A model generated the notes under the pieces. The model saw only the letters and a program-made list of their open reading frames with translations, did no database searches and was not told where the DNA came from. Shown one piece after another: positions 17,656 through 25,604 of a stretch of 64,000 nucleotides of DNA. Both the position numbers and the translations under genes were made by a program. Origin of the DNA: CAVVAL01 sp963740215 (lineage in GTDB: Bacteria > Actinomycetota > Actinomycetes > Mycobacteriales > Cryptosporangiaceae); NCBI GenBank assembly GCA_963740215.1, contig CAVUDJ010000012.1, positions 682,001 through 746,000 of the forward strand. The letters run 5' to 3'. Within the stretch, counting starts at the first letter, position 1. Each line of letters opens with the position of its first letter.

Positions 17656-19282
17656 ATGATTCTGCGTGGCGGCACGATCGTCGACGGCACGGGATCGGCC
17701 CGCTACCAAGGCGATGTCGGCATCCGTGACGGTCGTATCGTCGCAGCCCACGACGCCGCCGGGCCGGTGCTCGACGTGTCCGGCCTCGCAGTCGCGCCCG
17801 GCTTCATCGACATGCACTCCCACTCCGACCTGGCCGTCCTCGCGGATCCGGCGCACGAGGCGAAGACCCAGCAGGGCGTCACCCTCGAAGTGCTGGGCCA
17901 GGACGGGCTGAGCTACGCGCCGGTCACGGACGCCACCCTCGACCCACTCCGCGTGCAGCTGGCCGGGTGGAACGGCGACCCCGCCGGACTCGACTGGTCG
18001 TGGCGCAGCATCGGGGAGTACCTGGACCGGATCGACGCCGGGTCGCCAGTCAACGCGGCGTACCTCGTGCCGCACGGCACGGTCCGGCTCGCGGTGCTCG
18101 GCGCCGACAACCGCCCGCCGACCGACGACGAGCTGGCGACGATGTGCGCGCTCGTCGACGTGGGGATGCGCGACGGCGCGGTCGGCATGTCCGCCGGGCT
18201 CACCTACACCCCCGGCATGTACGCCGACGATGCCGAACTCGTGGCACTGAACCGGGTCGTCGCCGCGGCCGGCGGCTACTACTGCCCGCACCACCGCAAC
18301 TACGGCGCGCGCGTCGTCGAGGCGTACGGCGAGTGCGTGGCGATCGCGGAGGAGGCCGGTGTCGCGCTGCACCTCGCGCACTGCCACGTGAACTTCCCGC
18401 AGAACCGTGGGCGGGCCGGCGAGGTGCTGGAGCTGCTGGAGAAGTCCGGCCACGACATCACGCTGGACTCCTACCCCTACCCCGCGAGCGCCACCTACCT
18501 GCACGCACCGCTGCCGAGCTGGGCTCATGAGGGCGGGCCGGCGGCGACACTCGAGCGGCTGCGCGATCCCGACCAGCGGGTGCGGATCCTGCACGAGATA
18601 GAGGTGGTCGGCGCCGACGGCCACCACGGCGTGCCCATGGACTGGGCGACGATCGTCGTGACCGGCGTGCAGGATCCGGCGCTCGAACCGTTCGTGGGCC
18701 TGAGCATCGCGGACGCCGCCCGCGCCGAGTTTCGGATTTTGGGGATGCGGGGCGCCCGCGACCCCCAAAAATCCGAAACTCGGCAACAGCCCCGGGGAGT
18801 TGTACCTCGACCTCCTCGTCGCCGACCGGCTCGGCAGCAGTTGCCGCATCGAGGTCGGCAACGAGGAGAACATCCGCACGGTGATGACGTCGCCGCGCCA
18901 CACGGTTGGCAGCGACGGCATCCTCGCCGGTTCGCGCCCGCATCCGCGCGCGTGGGGCACGTTCCCCCGGTACCTGCGCCGCTACGTCCGTGAGCTGGGC
19001 GTTCTCACGCTGGAGGAGGCGATCGCGCGGATGACGTCGCGGCCGGCGCACCGGCTCGGGCTCACCGATCGCGGCATGATCCGCCCTGGTTACCGTGCTG
19101 ACCTCGTCTGCTTCGACCCGGAGACGGTCCGCGACAACGCCACCTACGACGAGCCGCGCCGGCCGCCGGACGGGATCCCGCACGTGCTGATCGACGGCGA
19201 GTTCACCGTCCGGGACGGCGTACGCACTGATCGCCTGCCGGGCCGTTCCATCCGGCGCGAAGGCCAAACGATTCCGTGGTGA
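17656..19282 (+). pseudogene. N-acyl-D-amino-acid deacylase (D-aminoacylase) interrupted by a palindromic element
   Basis: Amidohydrolase-superfamily zinc enzyme. The ATG at 17656 has GGAG upstream. The N-terminal part carries GGTIVDGTGSARYQGDVGI, the metal motif FIDMHSHSDLAV, VTLEVLGQDGLSYAPV, GYYCPHHRNYG and LHLAHCHVNFPQN. At GLSIADAARA the sequence runs into the palindrome at 18725-18783. The expected continuation GNSPGELYLDLLVADRLGSS appears right after it in another frame, then GNEENIRTVM, GSDGILAG and a normal C-terminus. The inserted stretch is about 55 bp, not a multiple of three, so the product is truncated. In context the substrate may be N-acetyl-D-glucosaminate; an N-acyl-D-amino acid is the alternative. 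Confidence 0.9.
18725..18783. mobile_element. Palindromic element copy 3, inserted in the deacylase gene
   Basis: 59 bp with outer arms CCGAGTTTCGGA and TCCGAAACTCGG and inner runs TTTTGGGG/CCCCCAAAAA. It splits the deacylase coding sequence between DAARA and GNSPGEL. The family protein can be read cleanly up to each edge, which shows insertion. The left arm lacks a base or two relative to the right arm. No clear target-site duplication is visible; GCC/GGC flank it. Confidence 0.85.
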
Positions 19283-19320
19283 GATCGGATGACTAGCGCT
19301 TTCAGGGAGGGGACCCACAC

Positions 19321-20347
19321 ATGGCCTACCAGCCGTCCGCCGACCGTTATGACCAGATGACGTACCGCCGGTCCGGGCGGAGCGGGTTGAAGCTGCCCGC
19401 GGTGTCGCTCGGACTCTGGCACAACTTCGGCCACGACTTCCCGCAGGAGACGCAGCGCCAGATCCTGCGGCGCGCGTTCGACCTCGGCGTCACCCACTTC
19501 GACCTGGCCAACAACTACGGACCGCCGTACGGCGTCGGCCGAGGAGAACTTCGGCGGGCACTTCGCCGCCGACTTCGCCGGCCTGCGGGACGAGCTGATC
19601 ATCTCGACGAAGGCCGGCTACGACATGTGGTCCGGTCCGTACGGCGAGTGGGGATCCCGCAAGTACCTGCTCGCGAGCCTCGACCAGTCGCTGAAGCGGA
19701 TGGGCCTGGAGTACGTCGACATCTTCTACTCGCACCGGTACGACCCCGACACGCCGCTCGAGGAGACGATGGGCGCGCTCGATACGGCCGTGAAGTCCGG
19801 GAGAGCGCTCTATGCGGGGATATCGTCGTATTCGCCAGAGCGCACGGTGGAGGCCGCGGCGATCCTGCGCGACCTCGGTACGCCGCTGCTGATCCACCAG
19901 CCGTCGTACTCGATGCTGAACCGCTGGATTGAAGAGGGCCTGCTCGACGCGCTGGAGCAGGTCGGCGCCGGCTGCATCGTCTTCTCGCCGCTCGCGCAGG
20001 GCATGCTCACGACGAAGTACCTGGACGGGATCCCGCCCGGCTCGCGCGCCACCCAGGGCAAGTCGCTCTCGCCCGACCTGCTCACCGAGGAGGCGCTCGG
20101 CCGGATCCGCTCGCTCAACGAGATCGCGGCGAGTCGTGGCCAGTCGCTGGCGCAGCTCGCGCTGGCGTGGAACCTGCGTGACAGCCGGGTCACGTCGACG
20201 CTGATCGGCGCCAGCAGCGTCCGCCAACTCGAGGAGAACGTGGCGGCGCTGGACCGGCTCGACTTCACCGAGGACGAGCTGGCCGCGATCGACAAGTACG
20301 CCGGCGACGCCGGGATCAACCTCTGGGCGCCGTCCAGCGGCACGTGA
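19321..20347 (+). pseudogene. Aldo/keto reductase (L-glyceraldehyde-3-phosphate reductase type), frameshifted
   Basis: NADPH-dependent AKR of the YghZ/GAP-reductase group. MTYRRSGRSGLKLPAVSLGL, then FDLGVTHFDLANNYGPPYG with the catalytic Asp and Tyr. At 19538 one surplus G shifts the frame; the homology resumes as SAEENFGGHFAADFAGLRDELIIST. It continues KAGYDMWSGPYGEWGSRKYL (catalytic Lys), YVDIFYSHRYDPDTPLEETM (catalytic His) and LTTKYLDGIPPGSRA, to LIGASSVRQLEENV. GGGAGGGG precedes the ATG. It follows the deacylase by 38 bp and is probably co-transcribed; it could act on glyceraldehyde-3-phosphate or related aldehydes. Confidence 0.87.
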
Positions 20348-20368
20348 CGAGCTGGTGCCGGGCTGGGA

Positions 20369-21487
20369 TCAGGTGCCCAGCCCGGCGGTCCGGCAGCCGT
20401 CGACGAACTGCTCCGTGCAGACCTCTTCGATCGTGTAGAGCCCGGTTTCGATGATCGTCGCCTTGAGGTTTTCGAGGGTGACGACGGTCGGGTCGAGCAG
20501 CAGCGACGGAACGTCCTTGGTGCCGTTGTTCACCTTGTTCGGCGCCTGCGGGCTCTCACCGTTGACCAGCGCGACAGCGTATTCGGCGGCGCGCTCGGCT
20601 TCCGGGCGGTAGTTCTTGAATACCGTCATGTACTGCTCCCCGAGGAGGATCCGCTGGATCGCGGGGAGTTCGGCGTCCTGGCCCGTGACCGGCGGGAGCG
20701 GCTTGACGCCGGCGGCGGACATGGCCGCGATCGCGCCGCCCGCGGTGCCGTCGTTGGCGGCGTACACGGCGACGAAGCCGAGGTTCTGCGGGGTGCTGTC
20801 GGACGTGCCCGGCTTGCGTAGCGTCTTGAGCTGCTCGGCCATGAACTCCTGGGCACGCGGCGGCTCCCAGTCGGGCGTGAAGAAGTCCTTGGCGGGGATC
20901 AGCTCGAACCCGCTCTTGTCGAAGATCGAGTGGGCGCCGCGGTTGAACTGCTTGGCGTTGTTGTCTGTCTCCGAGCCGTTGATCATGACGATCTTGCCGG
21001 CCGCGGTGCCGGTCGCGCGCAGCCGCTCCAGCAGCGACGTGGCCTGCTGCCTGCCGACCTTCTCGTTGTCGAACGAGATGTAGTAGTCGACGTCCGGGCC
21101 CTCGGTGAGGCGGTCGTAGGAGATGACCGGGATGTCGCGATCCTTCGCCTTCTTCGCGATCTTGGCGGCTTCCTTGGCGTCGACCGGGTCGAGGACGAGC
21201 ACGTCGGCGCCGTTGTCCATCGCCTCCTCGGCCTGGAACTCCTGCGTCTTCGTCAGCTGGGCGGCGTTGCGGTAGATGATCTCGCAGTTGCCGCAGAGCT
21301 GTTCGACCTTGGTGGCGAAGTAGGGGACGTCGAAGCGGTCGTAGCGGGTGGCGGCGACGTCAGGTAGCAGGAAGGCGATCTTCTTGCGACCGTCGTCACC
21401 GGCGTCCGGGCCGGTTCCGCACCCTGCGGCTCCAACCGTGACCGCAACCGCTACGACGGCAGCAACGAACCGACGAATGAACGACAC
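20369..21487 (-). CDS. Sugar ABC transporter substrate-binding lipoprotein (XylF-like), orphan
   Basis: About 372 residues. I chose the GTG at 21487 (GGGAG 8 nt upstream), giving MSFIRRFVAAVVAVAVTVGA followed by a lipobox ending AGC. The mature part is a type I periplasmic-binding fold: KKIAFLLPDVAATRYDRFD, ADVLVLDPVDAKEAAKIA, DIPVISYDRLTEG, DYYISFDNEKVGRQQ, VAVYAANDGTAGGAIAAM and PVTGQDAELPAIQRI. This matches xylose/aldose-binding proteins. No permease or ATPase gene is adjacent, so it either serves a distant transporter or a sensor. Longer ATG starts upstream lack good ribosome sites. Confidence 0.88.
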   Translation of the reverse strand: MSFIRRFVAAVVAVAVTVGAAGCGTGPDAGDDGRKKIAFLLPDVAATRYDRFDVPYFATKVEQLCGNCEIIYRNAAQLTKTQEFQAEEAMDNGADVLVLDPVDAKEAAKIAKKAKDRDIPVISYDRLTEGPDVDYYISFDNEKVGRQQATSLLERLRATGTAAGKIVMINGSETDNNAKQFNRGAHSIFDKSGFELIPAKDFFTPDWEPPRAQEFMAEQLKTLRKPGTSDSTPQNLGFVAVYAANDGTAGGAIAAMSAAGVKPLPPVTGQDAELPAIQRILLGEQYMTVFKNYRPEAERAAEYAVALVNGESPQAPNKVNNGTKDVPSLLLDPTVVTLENLKATIIETGLYTIEEVCTEQFVDGCRTAGLGT

Positions 21488-21569
21488 TGCTGTAACTCCC
21501 ATGCTCCTCAAGACAGGCGCGGACTTCACGTCCCTTCCCCCGTCCGCAGGATCACCGCGGCCCTTCTGT

Positions 21570-21587
21570 TTTGTCAAACTTTAGACA
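21570..21587. promoter_or_regulatory. Candidate operator upstream of the sugar-binding lipoprotein
   Basis: TTTGTCAAACTTTAGACA is a partial palindrome with TGTC/GACA ends, about 85 bp upstream of the lipoprotein start. Similar TTTGAC-containing sites are used by ROK-family sugar repressors. The rest of 21488-21860 shows no gene. Confidence 0.3.
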
Positions 21588-21860
21588 TAACCAGTCACGA
21601 TCTGTAGCGCGGAGCTATTCGATGGTCCATCCCTGAACGATCGTTTTGTCCCCTGCGCGGAGCATACCCGAGGTGTCCTTTACCTCAACAATCGTGATTA
21701 ATTGACAACCGCCCGCATCCGGACCCGCGTTCCCGCAATGTGCGTGTCACCTGCTGTACGACTGGGCGATCGGTGCCGGTCGTCCGTGGCTCCTACGGTC
21801 CGTGGTGATCCGGGCTAGATCATCACCCTAACCAGCGCCGATGCCACCTGGAGACGTCGA

Positions 21861-23273
21861 ATGACCCGTGCCGAGGATGAAGTCACCCGCACCGACCGTC
21901 GCCGATTCCTTCGTGGAGGAGCCGCTCTCGCAGCAGCCGGAGTAGCGGTGTCACTACCCGGACGAGCGGCCGCCGCACCGTTGGAAGCGCTCTCAGGGCG
22001 CACGTCCGAACGGCAGCCACTGCGGCGCAATTGCAGCCCTGACTATGGGCCGCTCTACCCCGTCAAAGATCAGACCACCGGGCTGCCCCTGCTTGAATTA
22101 CCGCGCGGATTCGAGTACCTCACGTTCGGGTGGACCGGCGACGTTATGTCCGACGGTATTCCCACCCCTTCGGCGCACGACGGCATGGCGTCGTACCGAC
22201 GGGCCGACGGCAAGCTGGCGATCGTCCGCAACCACGAAGTCGGCGGGTACGCCACCGCCTACACCCAGCCTTCCTACGACCCGCAGGCCCTCGGCGGCAC
22301 CACCACCCTCGTCTTCGACCCCGAGGCGGCGAAGTTCACCGAGCACTGGGCGAGCCTCGCCGGCACGATCCGCAACTGCGCCGGCGGCCCGACGCCGTGG
22401 GGCACCTGGCTCTCCTGCGAGGAGACCGACGAGGTCAACCCGACGACCGGGCAGCGGCACGGGTACGTCTTCGAGGTGCCGACGCGCGGCAAGAGCGACG
22501 CCAAGCCGATCAAGTCGATGGGACGGTTCGTCCACGAGGCGGTCGCGGTCGACCCGCACACCGGCTACGTCTACCTCACCGAGGACGAGGGCAGCTCCGG
22601 CGTCTACCGCTTCCGCCCGCGGTCCTACGGGCGGCTCGCGCTCGGTGGCGTCCTCGAACAACTGGTCATCGACAAGGCGCACAACTACGACACCCGCAAG
22701 GACGACACCGGCGCCCGGTACCGCACGCGCTGGGTGAAGATCGACAACGTCGACCCCGCGCCGGACGAGCAGCCCGTGGCGGAACAGGGCTTCGCCAAGG
22801 GCGGCGCGCGGTTCGCCCGGCTGGAGGGCGCCTGGTACCACGACCAGCGGATCTACATCGTGTCGACGAGCGGCGGGCCGGTCTCCCAGGGCCAGGTGTT
22901 CGAGTACGACCCGCGTGCCGAGCGGATGCGGATCGTCTTCGCCTCGCCCGACATCGACCTGCTCAACATGCCCGACAACATCTGCGTCAGCCCGCGCGAC
23001 GGGATCGTGCTCTGCGAGGACGGCGGTGGCGAGGTCGAGTTCCTGCACGGGCTCACGCTGGACGGCGAGATCTTCCGGTTCGCCGAGAACGCCGTGCGGG
23101 TGCCCGCCGGTGGCATCCCCGGCAAGCCCGCGATCCCGCCGGGGAACTACGCGAACTCCGAGTGGTGCGGCGCCAACTTCGAACCGCGCCGGGGACGCTG
23201 GTTGTTCGTGAACATCCAGCGGCCCGGAATCACCGTCGCGATCACCGGCCCGTGGGAGAACGGCTCCCTGTAG
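21861..23273 (+). CDS. Tat-exported PhoX-family (DUF839) phosphatase-like protein
   Basis: 470 residues. The twin-arginine signal RTDRRRFLRGGAALAAAGVA ends near PGRAAAA. The mature protein follows the PhoX beta-propeller plan: LPRGFEYLTFGWTGDVMSDG, PTPSAHDGMAS, IVRNHEVGG, GTIRNCAGGPTPWGTWLSCE, GRFVHEAVAVDPHTGYVYLT, EDEGSSGVYRFRP, MPDNICVSPRDGIVLCEDG and LFVNIQRPGITVAITGPW. PhoX enzymes are calcium/iron phosphatases, and NCAGG and CEE are the metal-site motifs. Some DUF839 members have no proven activity. No PHO box is obvious upstream. The GC-rich inverted repeats at 23295 follow the stop. Confidence 0.88.
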   Translation: MTRAEDEVTRTDRRRFLRGGAALAAAGVAVSLPGRAAAAPLEALSGRTSERQPLRRNCSPDYGPLYPVKDQTTGLPLLELPRGFEYLTFGWTGDVMSDGIPTPSAHDGMASYRRADGKLAIVRNHEVGGYATAYTQPSYDPQALGGTTTLVFDPEAAKFTEHWASLAGTIRNCAGGPTPWGTWLSCEETDEVNPTTGQRHGYVFEVPTRGKSDAKPIKSMGRFVHEAVAVDPHTGYVYLTEDEGSSGVYRFRPRSYGRLALGGVLEQLVIDKAHNYDTRKDDTGARYRTRWVKIDNVDPAPDEQPVAEQGFAKGGARFARLEGAWYHDQRIYIVSTSGGPVSQGQVFEYDPRAERMRIVFASPDIDLLNMPDNICVSPRDGIVLCEDGGGEVEFLHGLTLDGEIFRFAENAVRVPAGGIPGKPAIPPGNYANSEWCGANFEPRRGRWLFVNIQRPGITVAITGPWENGSL

Positions 23274-23294
23274 GCGCCGCCCCCTCGGGCCTAT

Positions 23295-23347
23295 GTCGGC
23301 ATGCCGACGTTGATGCGCTGGAACGCGCTCAACGTCGGCATGCCGAC
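23295..23347. repeat. Inverted pair of GTCGGCATGCCGAC repeats
   Basis: Two copies of the 14-bp perfect palindrome, at 23295-23308 and 23334-23347. They are the ends of a larger inverted repeat with 19-bp arms (GTCGGCATGCCGACGTTGA and its complement). It lies between convergent genes and may terminate both. The same unit occurs at the cydD-cydC junction. Confidence 0.7.
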
Positions 23348-23385
23348 GTTGGACCGGCCCTGGTTCGGCGCCGGCGGGCCGCTGC

Positions 23386-24759
23386 TCAGCAGCCGGCCGG
23401 CCACGGACGCGGGTCGGGGGCGGGCTCGTAGCGCCCGTCGACCTGCCCGTACGTCCAGCGCGCGCCGCAGCGGACCAGCGCCGACACGGCGTCCACCAGC
23501 CGGTCGACGTCCTCGACGGTGGTACCCAGCCCGATGCTGGCCCGCACCGCGGTGCCGCCGCATGACCCGGTCGTCGACCCGGTGAGGTGCCGCACGAACG
23601 GATGCGCGCAGAACAGGCCGTCGCGGACGCCGATCCCGTACTCGGCCGAGAGGGCGGTGGCCAGCTTGCCGCAGTCCCAACCGTCCACAGTGAACGCGAC
23701 GATGCCGACGCGCGGATGGTCGGGCGCGAACAGCGCCAGCTCATGGACGCCGGGAATCTGCTGAAGGCCCGCGCGCAGGCGCTTCAGCAGTACGCCTTCG
23801 TGCGCCGCGAGCTGCCACTGGTCGGCGCTGTCGAGGGCGTCGCACGCGGCGGCCAGGGCGATAGCGCCCAGCACGTTCGGCGTACCGGCCTCGTGGCGCG
23901 CGGGCAGGTCCGCCCAGATCACCTCGTCATCCTGCACCTGCTTGCTGGCGCCGCCGCCGCGCAGGTACGGATCGGCACAGGCCAACCAGTCGGGACGGCC
24001 GGCGAGCACGCCCGCCCCGAACGGCGCGTACAACTTGTGCCCGGAGAATGCGACGTAGTCGACGTCGAGCGTCGCGATGTCCAGCGGTGCGTGCGGGGCG
24101 AGTTGGGCGGCGTCCAGCACGATCCGGGCGCCGTGCGCGTGTGCGACCTCGGCGAGATCCGCGACAGGCCACAGCTCGCCGGTGACGTTGGACGCGCCGG
24201 TCACGCAGACGAGTCGCGGCCCGGCCGGGCATCCGCGCAGTGCGTCGGCGACCGCGCGCACCGCAGCCTCGGGCGTCGGCGGGGCTGGAAGCTTGACCAC
24301 TGTGTGCCCGTCCCACGGCAGCAGGCTGGCGTGGTGCTCGGTCTCGAACACGACGACGGTGGCGCCCTGTGGGAGCGCGTGCGCAAGCAGGTTCAGTGAG
24401 TCGGTGGTGTTGCGGGTGAAGAGGATCGCGTCGTCGGGGCGCGCACCGAGGAACCGCCGCACCGATGCGCGCGCCCGCTCGTACCGGCGGGTCGTCACCT
24501 GCGACGCGTACCCAGCGCCACGGTGCACGCTGGAGTACAGGTCAAGGGCGGCGTCCACCGCCTCCTTCACCCGCACCAGGCAGGGGGCGCTCGCGGCGTA
24601 GTCGAAGTTCGCGTACCGCACGGCACCGCCGATGACGAGCGGCACGGCGATGTCGGCGCCGACCAGTTCCAGCGGGTTCGCGGGCGCCGGCGCGGATGTG
24701 GTGTGTGGACGCAGGATGCTCAGCACCGGGGCGACGGATTCGGACAGGACAGCAGACAC
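23386..24759 (-). CDS. Class V aminotransferase / cysteine desulfurase-like
   Basis: 457 residues. PLP fold type I: VRYANFDYAASAPCLVRV, LFTRNTTDSLNLLAHALP, FETEHHASLLPW, CVTGASNVTGELWPV, RIVLDAAQLAPHAPLD, and the Schiff-base lysine in YVAFSGHKLYAPFGAGVL. It resembles SufS/Csd-type desulfurases. A C-terminal GSTTGSCGGTAVRASIGLG contains a cysteine near the expected catalytic loop, but function as a desulfurase is not proven. The GTG at 24759 has GGGGGAG upstream. The SAM-IV riboswitch in its leader ties it to sulfur amino-acid metabolism; mycobacteria, from memory, also place a SAM-IV element before such an aminotransferase. Confidence 0.88.
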   Translation of the reverse strand: MSAVLSESVAPVLSILRPHTTSAPAPANPLELVGADIAVPLVIGGAVRYANFDYAASAPCLVRVKEAVDAALDLYSSVHRGAGYASQVTTRRYERARASVRRFLGARPDDAILFTRNTTDSLNLLAHALPQGATVVVFETEHHASLLPWDGHTVVKLPAPPTPEAAVRAVADALRGCPAGPRLVCVTGASNVTGELWPVADLAEVAHAHGARIVLDAAQLAPHAPLDIATLDVDYVAFSGHKLYAPFGAGVLAGRPDWLACADPYLRGGGASKQVQDDEVIWADLPARHEAGTPNVLGAIALAAACDALDSADQWQLAAHEGVLLKRLRAGLQQIPGVHELALFAPDHPRVGIVAFTVDGWDCGKLATALSAEYGIGVRDGLFCAHPFVRHLTGSTTGSCGGTAVRASIGLGTTVEDVDRLVDAVSALVRCGARWTYGQVDGRYEPAPDPRPWPAGC

Positions 24760-24804
24760 GGCTCCCCCTCAGGGAGGTCATGGACCCCCTGACGAAGCTC
24801 GCGT

Positions 24805-24924
24805 GGGGCCCGCGCTTGACCGGCGCTTCCTGCGCCGGGCCAGGTCCTCACCCGGGGCACCCCGCCGCGGTGGGAGGGTTGCCGGCCAGCAAGCCGGGGC
24901 TTCGCGCTGGCACTCGTGACCTGT
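24805..24924 (-). promoter_or_regulatory. SAM-IV riboswitch
   Basis: On the minus strand this stretch begins GTCACGAGTGCCAGCG and continues AAGCCCCGGCTTGCTGGCC, GGCAACCCTCC, GCGGGGTGCCCCGGGTGA and a final CAAGCGCGGGCC. These match block by block the actinobacterial SAM-IV aptamer (for example the mycobacterial one) as I remember it, including the pseudoknot segment GCAAGCGCGGG, here TCAAGCGCGGG. It lies 45 nt upstream of the class V aminotransferase start. High S-adenosylmethionine would be expected to repress that gene. Confidence 0.88.
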
Positions 24925-24976
24925 CGCGAGGGTAGCTGACGGGTACGGCTGCGAGCTACCGGTGTCCCACACAGCG

Positions 24977-25010
24977 AACGGCCCGCCCCCTCTGCGGGGG
25001 ACGGGCCGTT
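24977..25010 (-). terminator. Terminator downstream of ohr
   Basis: Stem AACGGCCCG / CGGGCCGTT with inner CCCCC/GGGGG pairs and a small loop, 16 bp beyond the ohr stop. It separates ohr from the riboswitch transcript. Confidence 0.8.
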
Positions 25011-25025
25011 GCGAGTCGGGTCGGA

Positions 25026-25469
25026 TCAGGCGACCGGCGCGGGGGCCGCGTGGGTGACGGTGACCTCGATGTTGCCGCGCGTCGCGTTCGAGTACGGGCA
25101 CACCTGGTGCGCTGCGTTCACCAGCTGCTGCGCGACCTCGGGGTCCACGCTCGGAAGCTCCGCGTGAAGCGCGACCTTCAGGCCGTACGCGCCGCCCTCG
25201 ATGCTGCCGAGCGTGACGTCGGCCTTCACGGACGAGCCGGTGATGTCGGCCTTGAAACGGCGGGCGACGACGCCCAGCGCGCTGTGGAAACAGGCCGCGA
25301 AGCCGGCGGCGAACAGCTGCTCGGGGTTGGTCCCGCCACCGGGGCCGCCCAGTGCGACCGGAGCAGCCAGGGCCACGTCCAGGATGCCGTCGTCCGACGT
25401 GCTGCGGCCGGCGCGGCCACCCGTCGCGGTGGCGGAAGCGGTGTAGAGGTCCTTGATGAGAGGCGTCAT
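25026..25469 (-). CDS. ohr: Organic hydroperoxide resistance protein (Ohr/OsmC family)
   Basis: 147 residues from the ATG at 25469, the normal Ohr length; an upstream ATG at 25523 would add 18 atypical residues. MTPLIKDLYTASATATGGR, GTNPEQLFAAGFAACFHSAL (peroxidatic cysteine) and QVCPYSNATRGNIEV (resolving cysteine) are the Ohr signature. Ohr reduces fatty-acid and other organic hydroperoxides using lipoylated thiols. No OhrR regulator is adjacent, and I see no clear OhrR operator in the 135-bp divergent region. Confidence 0.95.
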   Translation of the reverse strand: MTPLIKDLYTASATATGGRAGRSTSDDGILDVALAAPVALGGPGGGTNPEQLFAAGFAACFHSALGVVARRFKADITGSSVKADVTLGSIEGGAYGLKVALHAELPSVDPEVAQQLVNAAHQVCPYSNATRGNIEVTVTHAAPAPVA

Positions 25470-25604
25470 GACCGCTACAGCGCTCCGTGAAAGGGCGAGA
25501 TTCCCGACCGTGACGGCGGACACGTGTGACCGGAACCACCGCTCGTTTCCAGACCGAGATTTTCTGCCGCCGGGAACTCCGGCCTACCCGACTACCCTCG
25601 CACC

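Noticed and set aside
18725..18783. Programmed frameshift or intron in the deacylase
   Set aside because: The sequence is a member of a dispersed palindrome family found at unrelated sites, so insertion explains it better.
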